Shown here: positions 47,466 through 59,757 of the stretch, in pieces
How the letters are laid out: each line of letters opens with the position of its first letter
Numbering within the stretch: the first letter of the stretch is position 1
Notes under the pieces: generated by a model
What the model was told of the DNA's origin: nothing
Database searches by the model: none
What the model saw: only the letters and a program-made list of their open reading frames with translations
NCBI RefSeq assembly: GCF_022965805.1
Contig: NC_133101.1
Coordinates: forward strand, 49,866,342 to 49,930,341
Source: Primulina eburnea
Lineage: Eukaryota; Streptophyta; Magnoliopsida; Lamiales; Gesneriaceae
Length of the DNA: 64,000 bases
Direction of reading: 5' to 3'
Made by a program: the position numbers and the translations under genes

Positions 47466-48367
47466 GACCAAAATGCATGAAAACAAGCCACGTTTCTTTA
47501 ACCGAGCAAATTGATATATATACGTATATATTTGCTAAATCCCTCAGAATTCATAAAGAAGGAAACCGAGAAAAGGGTCAGGGAAAAGAGTGAAAAATCC
47601 TTACGCCTTTTGTGAGAAATCCGTCCGTCTGATTTTAAATCCGACTTCAGTACCGAGTTCCTATCAACGTAGGCTACAACTGGACGTAAGTTTTACTATG
47701 TTTTGACATGCTTTGAAATTATGATATTGTCAGAATTGAATGGAACTCATATATGATGTTCTTGACATGTTAGACATCGTAGAATCGAAGTCAGATTGAG
47801 AAACGGACTGATTAAGGAATTGTTATGAATTTTTAGGGTATATTGATTTATACCGGACAGATTTGGATTATGAATGAAGTACAGACTGTAATGGATATGA
47901 TTTATGATTGTAACTGTTATCTGGTGATGTTGTATTGACGGAAATATTGAGATTGTACCGTTATACCGTTGATTTGAATTAAATCCAGATTGATCAGATT
48001 GTTATGGAATTGACAGGTATATTGATATGAGATTATTGATATTGTCAGTACCAGACAGATTGTGAGTTCAGGACTTCGACTGAGCCAGAAACCGACGAAA
48101 GAAAGGTATAAGTCAATGTGGTATTGGGAGATCGACTTGAGTCGGTTAGACTTGAGTTTTCCTAAATCACATACTTTACTTTATTGCATTGATATTTGCA
48201 TTGATTGATTGATATACTTGTTTTCTTGAGTTATAGATTACAGGTATTAGAAGAGTAATCTTATGACAGAAGTGCCGTTAGTGGTGGGATCACCACGGGC
48301 ACATTGCACGATTTCATAAGATGGTGTATTGGCGGTCGTGCCAAAGACTGTCACTGGATGTTTGGCT

Positions 48368-48670
48368 ATCGATGTGGATAGGATGGTGGCTTTTTATATT
48401 ACTGTTAATCAGTATTGTATCGATGTGGATAGATTAGTAGCTCTTCTATTACTGTTAATCGATGTCATATCGATGTGGATAGAATTAGAGTTGCTTCTAT
48501 TACTGTTAATCGGTACTATATTGATGTGGATAGAATAATAGCTTCCTCTATTACTGGTAATCGATACCATATCGATGTGAATAGAACTGGAGTCTTTTCT
48601 ATTACTGTTGATCGATACCATATCGGCGTGGATAGAACTGGAGTCTTTTCTATTACTGCTAGTCGATATA
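48368..48670 (+). repeat. 51-bp tandem repeat in the element D 5' LTR
   Basis: Six units starting at 48368, 48419, 48469, 48520, 48571 and 48622. Each begins ATCGATGTGGATAG and contains TCTATTACTG. The unit is 17 codons long, so both strands stay open and give spurious repetitive reading frames. Confidence 0.9.
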
Positions 48671-49203
48671 CGCATGCCAACTTCTGGAATCGGGATCCCT
48701 AGACTAGGATTGAGTCTAGTCTGAATGATGTAGCTACGAGTATTGTCGACAGTTTGATATTGATTATGTTTCAGACTTTGTTACATATATCTGTTACCTG
48801 ATTACATGCTTTATATTGTTTATATGATTGCATGTTTCATTGATTTATACTGGGAGTATATTCTCACCGGTTTATCCGGCTGTTGTCTTCTCTGTATGTG
48901 TACTTGACAACAGGTGAGACAGGATCAGGGTCCAGGAGATGAAGAGAGAGATCGTGATTAGAGTGGTGGCACCGGACTTGGACTAGAGATAGGGTTGAAC
49001 ACTTGATAGTAGTTGTCAAACCCTAGTTTGAATAAATGTTTGTGATACAGGACTTTTATTTTATATACTGATATGTATATATGGTTTGATTTCACTACGT
49101 TCCGCATTTTAAAAAGAAAAATTTTTAGACACTGTTTTATAATTGATTAATTAGTCCCAAAGATGATTAAGAACTTGATTAGCGTCTGGGTCCCCACAAC
49201 AGG

Positions 49204-49215
49204 TGTTATCAGAGC
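49204..49215 (+). other. Primer-binding site of element D (one mismatch)
   Basis: TGTTATCAGAGC, one base different from the initiator-tRNA-Met complement TGGTATCAGAGC, five bases inside the LTR. Confidence 0.8.
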
Positions 49216-49437
49216 GATAGATCCCTTAGACTGAGATAAAAGCTAGTGAGCGGGGGTAGATTGATTTTCTTTCCTACTTTTGATTGCTAGCATGATTCCT
49301 GTTTTAATATATGCTACCTGAATTATCTGATATTGATATGGTATTGTATATTATTGGAATGGATCAGCTGTAAGATGATCCGAGGAGGCTTGAAAAAGGA
49401 TTATTGTTGGAATCGCTAACCCTTTTGGTTATCAGAT

Positions 49438-52400
49438 ATGCCTCCGAGAAGAATGCCAGAACAGGGGAGTACCTCAAATCCTCCCATGGATGTGACACCT
49501 ATAGCAATGGAGAAATTGCTGAAAAGATTTCAGTCATTTCATCCACCGACTTTGAAAGGAATGGAGAATTCCGTAGAATGTGAGAGTTGGTTGGACGATA
49601 TTGAATCGTTGTTCGACTCTTTGGAATATACTGAGGAAAAGAGGGTGAAACTGATCGGACACCAGTTGCATGACGTTGCTAAACACTGGTGGAACACGAC
49701 AAAACGGGCTTTGGAATTACGAGGTACGGCCATTACCTGGAATGTGTTTAAGACTGAATTTTAACTACGGTTCTTTCCAGTTTCATATAGGAAGGACAAT
49801 GGAGCCGAGTTTGCAAACTTGAGACAGGGCCAGTTAAACATTGAGGATTATGTGGCTAAGTTCTCTACTCTGCTCCGATTTGCCCCTCATGTGGCTGGGA
49901 GTGATGAGGCCGTTGCAGACCAGTTCATAAATGGTCTAAATCCTGAAATCTTTACCCTGGTGAACACTGGAAGGCCAAACAATTTCACTGATGCTCTGAA
50001 TCGAGCTAAGGGAGCCGAAGCCGGATTGATAAGACAGAAAGAGGCTTCGTTTGTGCCTTCAGTACCGAGTTCACAGATGCCTCCACCATTTCCTCGATTT
50101 GAAAGTGGTAGTGGAAGTGGGAAGAAAGACTTCCTGAAAGCTAAGGGGAAGAAATTCAAGAAAGCTGGAAGTAGCTCATCCAGTTCGAGTGGCTCTAGAC
50201 AGACTGGTCAGGGCCAGAGTTACACAAGACCCTACTGTAGCACTTGTGGAGGGAAGCATTCCACCGAGCAGTGCCGAGGAGTGTTCGGCAACTGCCGCAT
50301 CTGTAAGCAGCATGGACACTTTGCCCGAGTGTGTCCACAGCGAGGTGCTCAGGGATCCCAGGTTGCTGAGTCGTCTGGATCAGCGGCTCAGACAGGAAGA
50401 CGACCTTCTGCCATTCATTCCTTTCAGCCAGCACCGTCTACTCAGTCACAGCAGAGGCCAGGAGGGAGCCAGAGAGCGAGCCAGCCTCCTCGACAGCAGG
50501 CCCAACTATTCGCTTTGACTGAGGAGCAGGCACAGGATGCACCTGATGATGTCGTGGCAGGTAACTGTTTTATTTCTGGTTATCCTGCATATGTGCTGAT
50601 TGACACTGGTGCATCGCATACTTTTATTTCTGAGAGATTTGCATTGAGTCATGCGTTACCTATTGAGTCATTGTCTGCGGTAGTGTCTGTTTCTTCTCCG
50701 TTAGGAACAGGTTTGATATCAGTGAAATCTGTGAAACCTTGTATACTGCAGTACGATGGACATACGATTGAGTTAGACTGTATTGTGCTTGGTTTATCTG
50801 ATTCTGATTGCATTATCGGTATCGATATGTTGGCCAAGTACCGAGCTACAGTCGATTGTTTCCACAAGATTGTTCAATTCAGACCTGAGATGGCTGAGGA
50901 GTGGAAATTTTATGGTAAGAGTTCTCGTGCCAGAATTCCTTTGATATCTGCTATGAATATGACTAGACTATTGCAGAAAGGAGCGGATGGATTCCTGGTT
51001 TATTCAGTTGAGTTACTGAAATTGAGCCCATCATTGGCGGATTTGCCAGTGGTGTGTGAGTTTGCTGATGTCTTTCCAGATGAGATTCCTGGATTGCCTC
51101 CGATTCGAGAGATCGACTTCAGCATAGAATTGATGCCAGGAACCGTCCCGATTTCGAGAGCTCCATACCGGATGACACCGATCGAATTGAAAGAACTGAA
51201 AGAACAGTTGGAGGATTTACTGGCCAAGGGGTACATTAGACCTAGTGTATCTCCTTGGGGTGCTCCCGTACTGTTCGTGAGGAAGAAAGATGGGTCGATG
51301 AGACTTTGTATCGACTACCAGCAACTGAATAAGGCGACGGTAAAGAATAAATATCCATTGCCTCGTATCGATGATCTATTTGATCAGTTGTAGGGTTCTT
51401 CGGTGTATTCCAAGATCGATTTGAGATCTGGATATCATCAACTGAGAGTCAAGGATTCTGATATCTCAAAGACAACATTTAGAACCAGGTATGGACACTA
51501 TGAGTTTATTGTCATGCCTTTTGGTTTGACGAATGCACCGGCGGTATTTATGGGATTGATGAACCACGTCTTTCAGAAATATCTGGATGATTTTGTTATC
51601 ATATTCATTGATGATATATTGATTTATTCAAAGAATATGATGGAACATGCTGATCATCTGAGGACTGTGTTGAGAATTCTGAGAGCTGAGAAGTTGTATG
51701 CGAAACTTTCAAAATGCGAATTTTGGTTGAAACAGGTAGTGTTTTTGGGTCACATTATATCAGGAGATGGTATATCTGTTGATCCTAGTAAGGTTGAGGC
51801 AGTGATTTCTTGGCCGAGACCTACATCTGTACCAGAGATACGCAGCTTTATGGGTTTGGCAGGATATTATCACCGATTCATTAAAGATTTTTCGAGTATT
51901 GCCAAACCGATTACACAGTTGACTCAGAAGAATGCTCCGTTTGTTTGGTCAGAAGACTGTGAATCCAGTTTTCTGGAATTTAAAAAGAGATTGACCAGTG
52001 CGCCTGTGTTGAAGATTCCTTCAGGCACTGGTGGATTTGTCGTTTATTGTGATGCCTCTCACCGAGGATTGGGTTGTGTTTTGATGCAGCGGGGGCATGT
52101 GATCGCTTATGCCTCGAGACAGCTGACACCCCATGAAACTCGTTACCTAATTCATGATCTTGAATTGGCAGCCATAGTCTTTGCACTGAAGATATGGAGA
52201 CATTACCTGTACGATGAGAAATTCGAGATTTATTCTGATCACAAAAGCTTGAAATATCTATTTTCACAATCAGAATTGAATATGAGACAACGAAGATGGC
52301 TGGATTTACTGAAAGACTTTGATTGTGAGATCAAATATTATCCAGGGAAATCCAACGCAGCAGCAGATGCGCTGAGTCGAAAGGTATGTGCACTATCCTT

Positions 52401-53459
52401 ATCGACGATAGGTGTTTCGAATTTGATAGAAGACTGTTGTTTGTCTGGATTAGCTTTTAAAACAGATCGTCAGCCTCTGAGATTAGGTGCGATTCGAGCT
52501 GAACCGGCATTGATAGTGAGAATTAAAGAGGCACAAAAAGTTGATCAGAACGTACAGAATTCGATTGCAATGGTCAGAGCTGGTCATCAATCGGAATATC
52601 AGACCGTGATCCTCGGTTTACTTCGCACTTTTGGCAAAGTTTGGAGCAAGCTCTTGGTACGAAGTTACATCTAAGTACCGCATATCATCCACAGACTGAC
52701 GGACAGTCAGAACAAACGATTCAGACATTGGAAGATATGTTGAGAGCTGTAGTGCTTGATTTCAGCACTAATGGGCAAGATGCATTGCCACTTTGCGAGT
52801 TCTCGTACAACAACAGCTATCAGGCGAGTATTGAAATGGCACCATTTGAAGCGTTGTATGGGAAAAAGTGTCGATCCCCTCTTTATTGGGATGATATCTC
52901 TGAAGTTCCTGAGACTGGACCTGATATGATCAGAGATATGACCGAAAAAGTGAAATTGATTCAGAAGAAAATGAAGGCAGCCCAGGACAGACAAGCCAAA
53001 TATGCCAACCTTCGACGTAGACCGTTGGTATTTGAGGCTGGAGACCGAGTATTCCTAAAGATTTCTCCTTTCAGAGGTGTTGTCAGATTTGGCAAGAAAG
53101 GAAAATTGTCTCCGAGATATGTTGGTCCTTATGAGATTCTAGAAAAGATAGGAGATCGTGCCTATCGACTTGCATTACCGCCTTCATTATCTGGGATACA
53201 TGATGTCTTTCATGTATCGATGCTGCGGAAATATCTCCCTGATGATTCTCACGTGATTCAACCAGACGAGACCGAGCTGGATGAGACATTGAGTTATGTC
53301 GAGAAACCGATTCGAATTATCGATCGTAAAGAAAAATAGCTCAGAACAAAGACGATTCCTCTTGTGAAAGTTCAATGGACTCGTCATGGTATCGAAGAAG
53401 CGACTTGGGAGACTGAATCTGATATGAGACAAGAATTCCCAGCATTGTTTCACTGATGT
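49438..53459 (+). pseudogene. Broken gag-pol of element D
   Basis: The frame starts at ATG 49438 with a Retrotrans_gag domain. It is interrupted by TAA at 49762-49764, TAG at 51391-51393 (between FDQL and GSS, where relatives have Gln) and TAG at 53337-53339 just before the chromodomain. Intact pieces include the zinc knuckle [14 protein letters not shown], protease [10 protein letters not shown], reverse transcriptase [10 protein letters not shown] and RNase [12 protein letters not shown]. At about 52598 the frame jumps from the end of the RNase H/linker straight to DPRFTSHFW of the integrase, with a frame change. Roughly 190 residues are missing, including the His/Cys zinc finger and the first catalytic Asp. 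The last third of the integrase (HPQTDGQSE) and the chromodomain-like tail (VKVQW, EEATWE) remain. Confidence 0.9.
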
Positions 53460-53540
53460 AAATTTTTATCCGACTTTAACTACATTCCTTCTTAATGATA
53501 TGATTTGACTACCTGTGATTTCGAGGACGAAATCGTATCT

Positions 53541-53554
53541 TAGGGGGGGAGAAA
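53541..53554 (+). other. Polypurine tract of element D
   Basis: TAGGGGGGGAGAAA immediately precedes the 3' LTR. Confidence 0.85.
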
Positions 53555-53911
53555 TGTAATGCCCGGAAATTTAATCCTAGTAATCTATAATTATTGATAT
53601 ATAATTTGATATGATTATGAAAGGATTAATCGGGACATGAAATAAGATTAAATATGACGGGTGCAATCTTTGGACAGAACTAGTGGCGCCCGAGCGGTAA
53701 GAAATGACCGCCCGAGCGCCAAAGTTCCATAGCAACACGTCTTGGACAGAAGATGTGGCGCCCGGGCGGTAGTTTGTGACCGCCCGAGCGCCAAAGTGCA
53801 TTCGGAGAATTCTTGGACAGAGAGTGCCGCGCTCGAGCGGTATTTTCTTACCGCCCGAGCGCCGACCAAAATGCATGAAAACAATCCACGTTTCTTTAAC
53901 CGAGCAAATTG

Positions 53912-53946
<35 letters not shown>

Positions 53947-55622
53947 CGTATATATTTGCTAAATCCCTCAGAATTCATAAAGAAGGAAACCGAGAAAAGG
54001 GTCAGGGAAAAGAGTGAAAAATCATTACGCCTTTTGTGAGAAATCCGTCCGTCTGATTTTAAATCCGACTTCAGTACCGAGTTCCTATCAACGTAGGCTA
54101 CAACTGGACGTAAGTTTTACTACGTTTTGACATGCTTTGAAATTATGATATTGTCAGAATTGAATGGAACTCATATATGATGTTCTTGACATGTTAGACA
54201 TCGTAAAATCGAAGTCAGATTGAGAAACGGACTGATTAAGGAATTGTTATGAATTTTTAGGGTATATTGATTTATACCGGACAGATTTGGATTATGAATG
54301 AAGTACAGACTGTAATGGATATGAGTTATGATTGTAACTGTTATCTGGTGATGTTGTATTGACGGGAATATTGAGATTGTACCGTTATACCGTTGATTTG
54401 AATTAAATCCAGATTGATCAGATTGTTATGGAATTGACAGGTATATTGATATGAGATTATTGATATTGTCAGTACCAGACAGATTGTGAGTTCAGGACTT
54501 CGACTGAGCCAGAAACCGACGAAAGAAAGGTATAAGTCAATGTGGTATTGGGAGATCGACTTGAGTCGGTTAGACTTGAGTTTCCCTAAATCACATACTT
54601 TACTTTATTGCATTGATATTTGCATTGATTGATTGATATACTTGTTTTCTTGAGTTATAGATTACAGGTATTAGAAGAGTAATCTTATGACAGAAGTGCC
54701 GTTAGTGGTGGGATCACCACGGGCACATTGCACGATGTCATAAGATGGTGTATTGGCGGTCGTGCCAAAGACTGTCACTGGATGTTTGGCTATCGATGTG
54801 GATAGGATGGTGGCTTTTTCTATTACTGTTAATCAGTATTGTATCGATGTGGATAGATTAGTAGCTCTTCTATTACTGTTAATCGATGTCATATCGATGT
54901 GGATAGAATTAGAGTTGCTTCTATTACTGTTAATCGGTACTATATTGATGTGGATAGAATAATAGCTTCCTCTATTACTGGTAATCGATACCATATCGAT
55001 GTGAATAGAACTGGAGTCTTTTCTATTACTGTTGATCGATACCATATCGGCGTGGATAGAACTGGAGTCTTTTCTATTACTGCTAGTCGATATACGCATG
55101 CCAACTTCTGGAATCGGGATCCCTAGACTAGGATTGAGTCTAGTCTGAATGATGTAGCTACGAGTATTGTCGACAGTTTGATATTGATTATGTTTCAGAC
55201 TTTGTTACATATATCTGTTACCTGATTACATGCTTTATATTGTTTATATGATTGCATGTTTCATTGATTTATACTGGGAGTATATTCTCACCGGTTTATC
55301 CGGCTGTTGTCTTGTCTGTATGTGTACTTGACAACAGGTGAGACAGGATCAGGGTCCAGGAGATGAAGAGAGAGATCGTGATTAGAGTGATGGCACCGGA
55401 CTTGGACTAGAGATAGGGTTGAACACTTGATAGTAGTTGTCAAACCCTAGTTTGAATAAATGTTTGTGATACAGGACTTGTATTTTATATACTGATATGT
55501 ATATATGGTTTGATTTCACTACGTTCCGCATTTTAAAAAGAAAAATTTTTAGACCCTGTTTTATAATTGATTAATTAGTCCCAAAGATGATTAAGAACTT
55601 GATTAGCATCCGGGTCCCCACA
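53555..55622 (+). repeat. 3' LTR of element D
   Basis: 2,068 bp. It is about 26 bp longer than the 5' LTR because of an expanded TA microsatellite near 53912-53947. The 51-bp repeat lies at about 54792-55094. Confidence 0.93.
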
Positions 55623-57070
55623 AAGCATACCTCAAAAACATAAAATATTTTCTCAGCACGTTGAACATACTAATACATTATGCATGCATACCCAATACAA
55701 AAATTTTAATTATTTTTTCCCCAGAATGCTTGGCGCTCGGGCGGTAAAATATTACCACTCGAGCACGCCCCATCCAGAAGGTCTGGCGCTCGAGCGGTAA
55801 GATCTCGCGCCCGAGATCCCTCCTGCATGAATTTTTTTGAAAACCAACATAGTTGAGCAGTCACACGAGAATGATCATAACTCACTCATTTGTCCAAAAA
55901 TTACGAATTTACTGTCAAATAGAAGATATCAAAAAGTAATACGTTTTGTATGTTGAAATTTTTTCCAGAACACCAACCGAAAAATTTGCAAGATTCGATA
56001 TGACAGCAGATTTGGTTTTCTAAATCTAAAAATCGTTTAAACATCACAGTTTGATCAGTTACACGAAAATGACCATTACTCACTCATTTGTTGTCAAAAA
56101 ATCACGAATTTACTGTCAAATCAAAGATATAAATAATTAATACGTTTTATATGTTGAAAGTTGTTCCAGAAAGTCGACCAAAAATTCACAGTACTCAAAA
56201 TGACAACAGAATCTCTTTTGAGATCCAAAATCGTTTCAAAACATTTTTGTTCAAACTTTTGCACAACATACACGGATTTTGCATACAATACGCATCAAAA
56301 TACTTACTACTACAAGATCGATGCAAAAATAAAAGAATATACATGACTTTGATTTTTAAAACTCACGATACGACGAATAACGAAGTGGCGCGGTGCGGGA
56401 AGCGATCCGCCCGACTTGAGGCACGATTTTGCTGCTAAAATCAATGTGTGGTTGCTGAAATAATTTGAAGGGGAGGGTGGCTGCTGGAAAAAGAACTAAG
56501 AACCCTACAAATTCTCTCCAAAAAAAAAAAGGAAAGGGTGCAAGAGATGCGTGTATGTGTATCTCGTGTGCGTGTGTGTGTATTTTTAATTATGGGAAAT
56601 TAGAGGCTAATTAAATTAATTAAAATATATATAACAACTATTTAAAATGCTAATTAAAAGTTAATCCCATACTAACTCTACTAAAATCCCTCAATTAAAA
56701 TAAAATAAACATGCAATAAACTTTAAAAGTTTAAAATCTTAAAATCACCCAATAATTTAAATTAAACTTTAAAATGTTTAAAATCTCATAAATTTTTTAA
56801 AATACTAATTTTCTTGACTTGAAATCAAATTCCACATTTCCGTAAATTGCCTAAATCATCACCGGTCTCTTTTCCCGATCCCGCGTCGAATATCCGTCTG
56901 AAACATAAAATTCAAGAAAACATTTTAATGTGTATCAAATAAACAAATAATATTTTAAAATAATGCTCATCCTAAATCATGCTTCGCTAAAATAATTTTA
57001 AACTGAAATAAATAATTTAGCAATTTAAATAAATGCATGGGTCATACGTGTATTAATTTTGGGCTCTACA

Positions 57071-57090
57071 ATTCCTCTCCCACTTAAATA
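57071..57090 (-). other. Polypurine tract of element E
   Basis: On the minus strand, GTGGGAGAGGAAT directly precedes the TGTAGAGCCC end of the LTR. Confidence 0.75.
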
Positions 57091-57106
57091 AATTTCGTCC
57101 TCGAAA

Positions 57107-59085
57107 TTAAATCTTACCAAACAGCTCTGGGTAGCGACTTCTCATATCTGCATCGGCCTCCCAAGTGGCCTCCTTCACTGATTGATTCAGCCACCGAACT
57201 TTGATCAACCCGATCACTTTGTTCCGAAGTTTCCTCTCCTCTCTCTCTAGGATTTGGACATGTATTTCCTCATATGACAGCTCTAGAGCCAACTACAATG
57301 ACTCAAAAACTCAAAACATCTGAAGGATTTTCTATATACTTCCTCAGCATCGAGACATGGAATATGTTGTGTACTCCGGCCAATTTCGACGGTAGGGCTA
57401 CACGATTAGCTAGTGTCCCAACTCTGTCAAGAATTCCGAATGGTTCGATAAATATCGGACTCAGCTTGCCTCTCCTCCCAAACCTCATAACACCTTTCAT
57501 AGGTGCTATCTTCACGAATATGTGATCTCCTACGACAAATTCGAGATCCTTTATTCTCTTGTAAGCATAACTCTTTTGACGACTCTGGGTAGTCTTCATC
57601 CTGTCTCGGATCTTGACCACCACGTTTGCAGTCTACTGAACAATCTCTGGGTCAAGTTCTGATCTCTCACAGATTTCATCCCAATGAATCAACGATCTGC
57701 ACTTCCTTCCATACAGTGCTTCGTAGGGAGCCATACCTATAGATGATTGGAAGCTGTTGTTGTAGGTAAAATCCACTAGAGGTTGTTTTTATTCCCAATT
57801 CCCATGAAAATCTATCACACAAGCTCGCAACAGATCTTTCAATATCTAAATCACTCGCTCAGACTGGCCTTCTGTCTGAGGGCGGAATGCCATACTGAAT
57901 AGTAGCTTCGTCCCCATGGCTACATGTAAAATCTTTCAAAAGGATGATGTAAATCTCGGGTCCCTGTCGGACACGATAGAAACTGGGATCCCCTGCAATC
58001 GAACTATCTCCATGATATAGAGCTATGCATACAGAGTAATGGAGAAAGTCATCTTTACTGGTAAAAATTGTTCCGATTTAGTAAGTCGATCAAATATAAA
58101 CCAAATGGCATTGGATTCTCTAACTGACCTCGAAAAACCAACAATGAAATCCATGTTGATATTCTCCCATTTCCATCGGGGATAGGGAGCGGCTTAAGCA
58201 TTCTTGCTGGCTTCTGATGCTCTGCTTTCACTTCCTGACAAGTTAGACATTCAGATACAAATCGGCGGATGTCTTGCTTCATACCTGGCCACCAATACGG
58301 AATCTGCAAATCCTTGTACATCTTAATACCCCCTGGATGAACGGAATAAGGAGATGCATGTGCCTTTGTCAGAATATCCTCTCTGATCGAATCAACACTA
58401 GGCACCCACATCCTTCCTTTCTATTTCACACTACCATCGGACACTGTGCAGATCATACTGCCCTTGGCTTCATCCTTCAATCTCCATTTCGGTAACTGCT
58501 CATCCAAAGCTGGTCTCTACGCATTCGATCTAGCAAAGAAGACTGGACTGTCAGATTAGACAGCTTAGGAGCTCTGCCCTTAGGATAAACTTCCAGGTCA
58601 AACCTCTGAATCTCTAACTGAAGAGATCTCTGCGCTGACAGCTGTTCTACGACTGCAACTTTTCTACTCAAAGCATCTGCCACAACATAAGCTTTCCCTG
58701 GATGGTAGATAATTTCACAATCGTAGTCTTTTACTAACTCCAACCACCGTCTTTGTCCCATGTTAAGTTCTTTCTGTGTGAAGAAATACTTGAGACTCTT
58801 GTGATCAGTGAATATTTGGCATTTCTCGTTGTACAAATAATGTCTCCATATTTTCAACGCAAAGACAACGACAGCTAACTCGAGATCATAAGTCGGGTAG
58901 TTCTTCTCATGCAATTTAAACTGTCTTGAGGCATAAGCTATAACCCGACCGTGCTGCATCAATATTGCGCCTAAACCGAGCTTAGATTCATCGGTGTACA
59001 ACACGAAATTTCCTTGCCCTGACAGCATGGTTAAGTCTTGTGCTGTAATAAGAGATTGCTTCATAGTATCGAAACTCTTAGTCAA
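57107..59085 (-). pseudogene. Decayed pol fragment of element E (RNase H to chromodomain)
   Basis: The minus strand encodes, in order, RNase H ([23 protein letters not shown]), the integrase zinc finger (ECLTCQEVKAEHQ) and core, [12 protein letters not shown] C-terminal sequence and a chromodomain-like tail (IKVRW, KEATWEADADMRSRYPEL). It is close to element B in sequence but broken by many stops and frame changes. Three of these are TAG where B or relatives have Gln (57293-57295, 57633-57635, 57846-57848). Similarity to B stops abruptly at about 59078; the protease and reverse transcriptase are absent from the window. Confidence 0.88.
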
Positions 59086-59488
59086 GGAAGTGAGTGGTTG
59101 CTACTTTTTAAATTATATTTTAGCCAAGTGTAGGTTGTCTGCAAGTAATATATTTCGTAAGTACGAGATCGATTCACAGAAAGGCTATTTTAAGTTTAAA
59201 TTTATTAATTTATAGATTACCAAATGCAAGAATGAAGTTTACAAATTATAAATTTTGTCAAGGCTCGAGGATTTATTCTTGGTTTATGTAATATTGTTTA
59301 GCTAAAAGTAAAACAAAGAAAACCACCATAAATAATGGTTCCAAGAAAATTAAATATTTAAACACACACATAATAAAATATAGTTCACACTATAGAAAAT
59401 ACCAAATTAACCGATATTTTATATATGGTACCTATGATTATATTTATAACTATATAAATATATAATTGCATAAAATAAATGTTAAATT

Positions 59489-59757
59489 AAATCATTATAT
59501 TTCATTTAGAACAACCGACAGAACCACGCTATTGCCTAAACGAAATATATGATTTGATAAGTTAGTTGTGGTAAAGTAAAAATTAGTTGCGGAAAAATAA
59601 AAAGTTAGTTGTGGTAAAGTAAAAATTAGTTGCAGAAAAATAAAAGTTAGTTGCGATAAAATAAATGTTAGATTGTTATATGTTAGTATTAAATCATAAT
59701 ATTTCATTTAGAACAACCGGCAGAGCCACACTATCGTCTAAATGAAATATTATGATA
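59489..59757. repeat. Duplicated hairpin block with intervening short repeats
   Basis: The ~66-bp block at 59489-59555 recurs at 59692-59757. The second copy has a perfect 20-bp inverted repeat, ATCATAATATTTCATTTAGA (59693-59712) and its complement (59737-59756), around a 24-base loop; the first copy is imperfect. Between them are several AGTTAGTTG-type repeats. Confidence 0.85.

Larger units (their letters stand above)
47157..49198 (+). repeat. 5' LTR of element D
   Basis: 2,042 bp from TGTAATGCCC to GGTCCCCACA. It carries three GC-rich hairpins and a 51-bp tandem repeat, annotated separately. Confidence 0.93.
47157..55622 (+). mobile_element. Internally deleted Ty3/gypsy element (element D), Tekay-like
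   Basis: 8,466 bp with LTRs of 2,042 and 2,068 bp, flanked by perfect target duplications AAGCA (47152-47156 and 55623-55627). The LTRs differ at about 18 positions plus a TA microsatellite expansion in the second copy, roughly 1% divergence, so it is older than elements A and B. The coding region has three in-frame stops and has lost most of the integrase, so it cannot transpose alone. It is inserted in the LTR of element E in the opposite orientation. Confidence 0.93.
46357..57070 (-). repeat. 3' LTR of old gypsy element E, split by element D
   Basis: On the minus strand it starts TGTAGAGCCC at 57070 and ends ACGTTACA at 46357, the same termini as the solo LTR F. Without element D it is about 2.24 kb. 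It contains GC-rich CGCTCGAGCGG-type hairpins at about 55730-55820 and a one-mismatch version of the TGAGTC palindrome at 46686-46701. It belongs to the decayed pol at 57107-59085. Confidence 0.82.

Noticed and set aside
48329..48702. Repetitive frames on both strands in the element D LTR as a possible repeat protein
   Set aside because: The 51-bp unit length keeps frames open automatically; no start context or motif supports translation.
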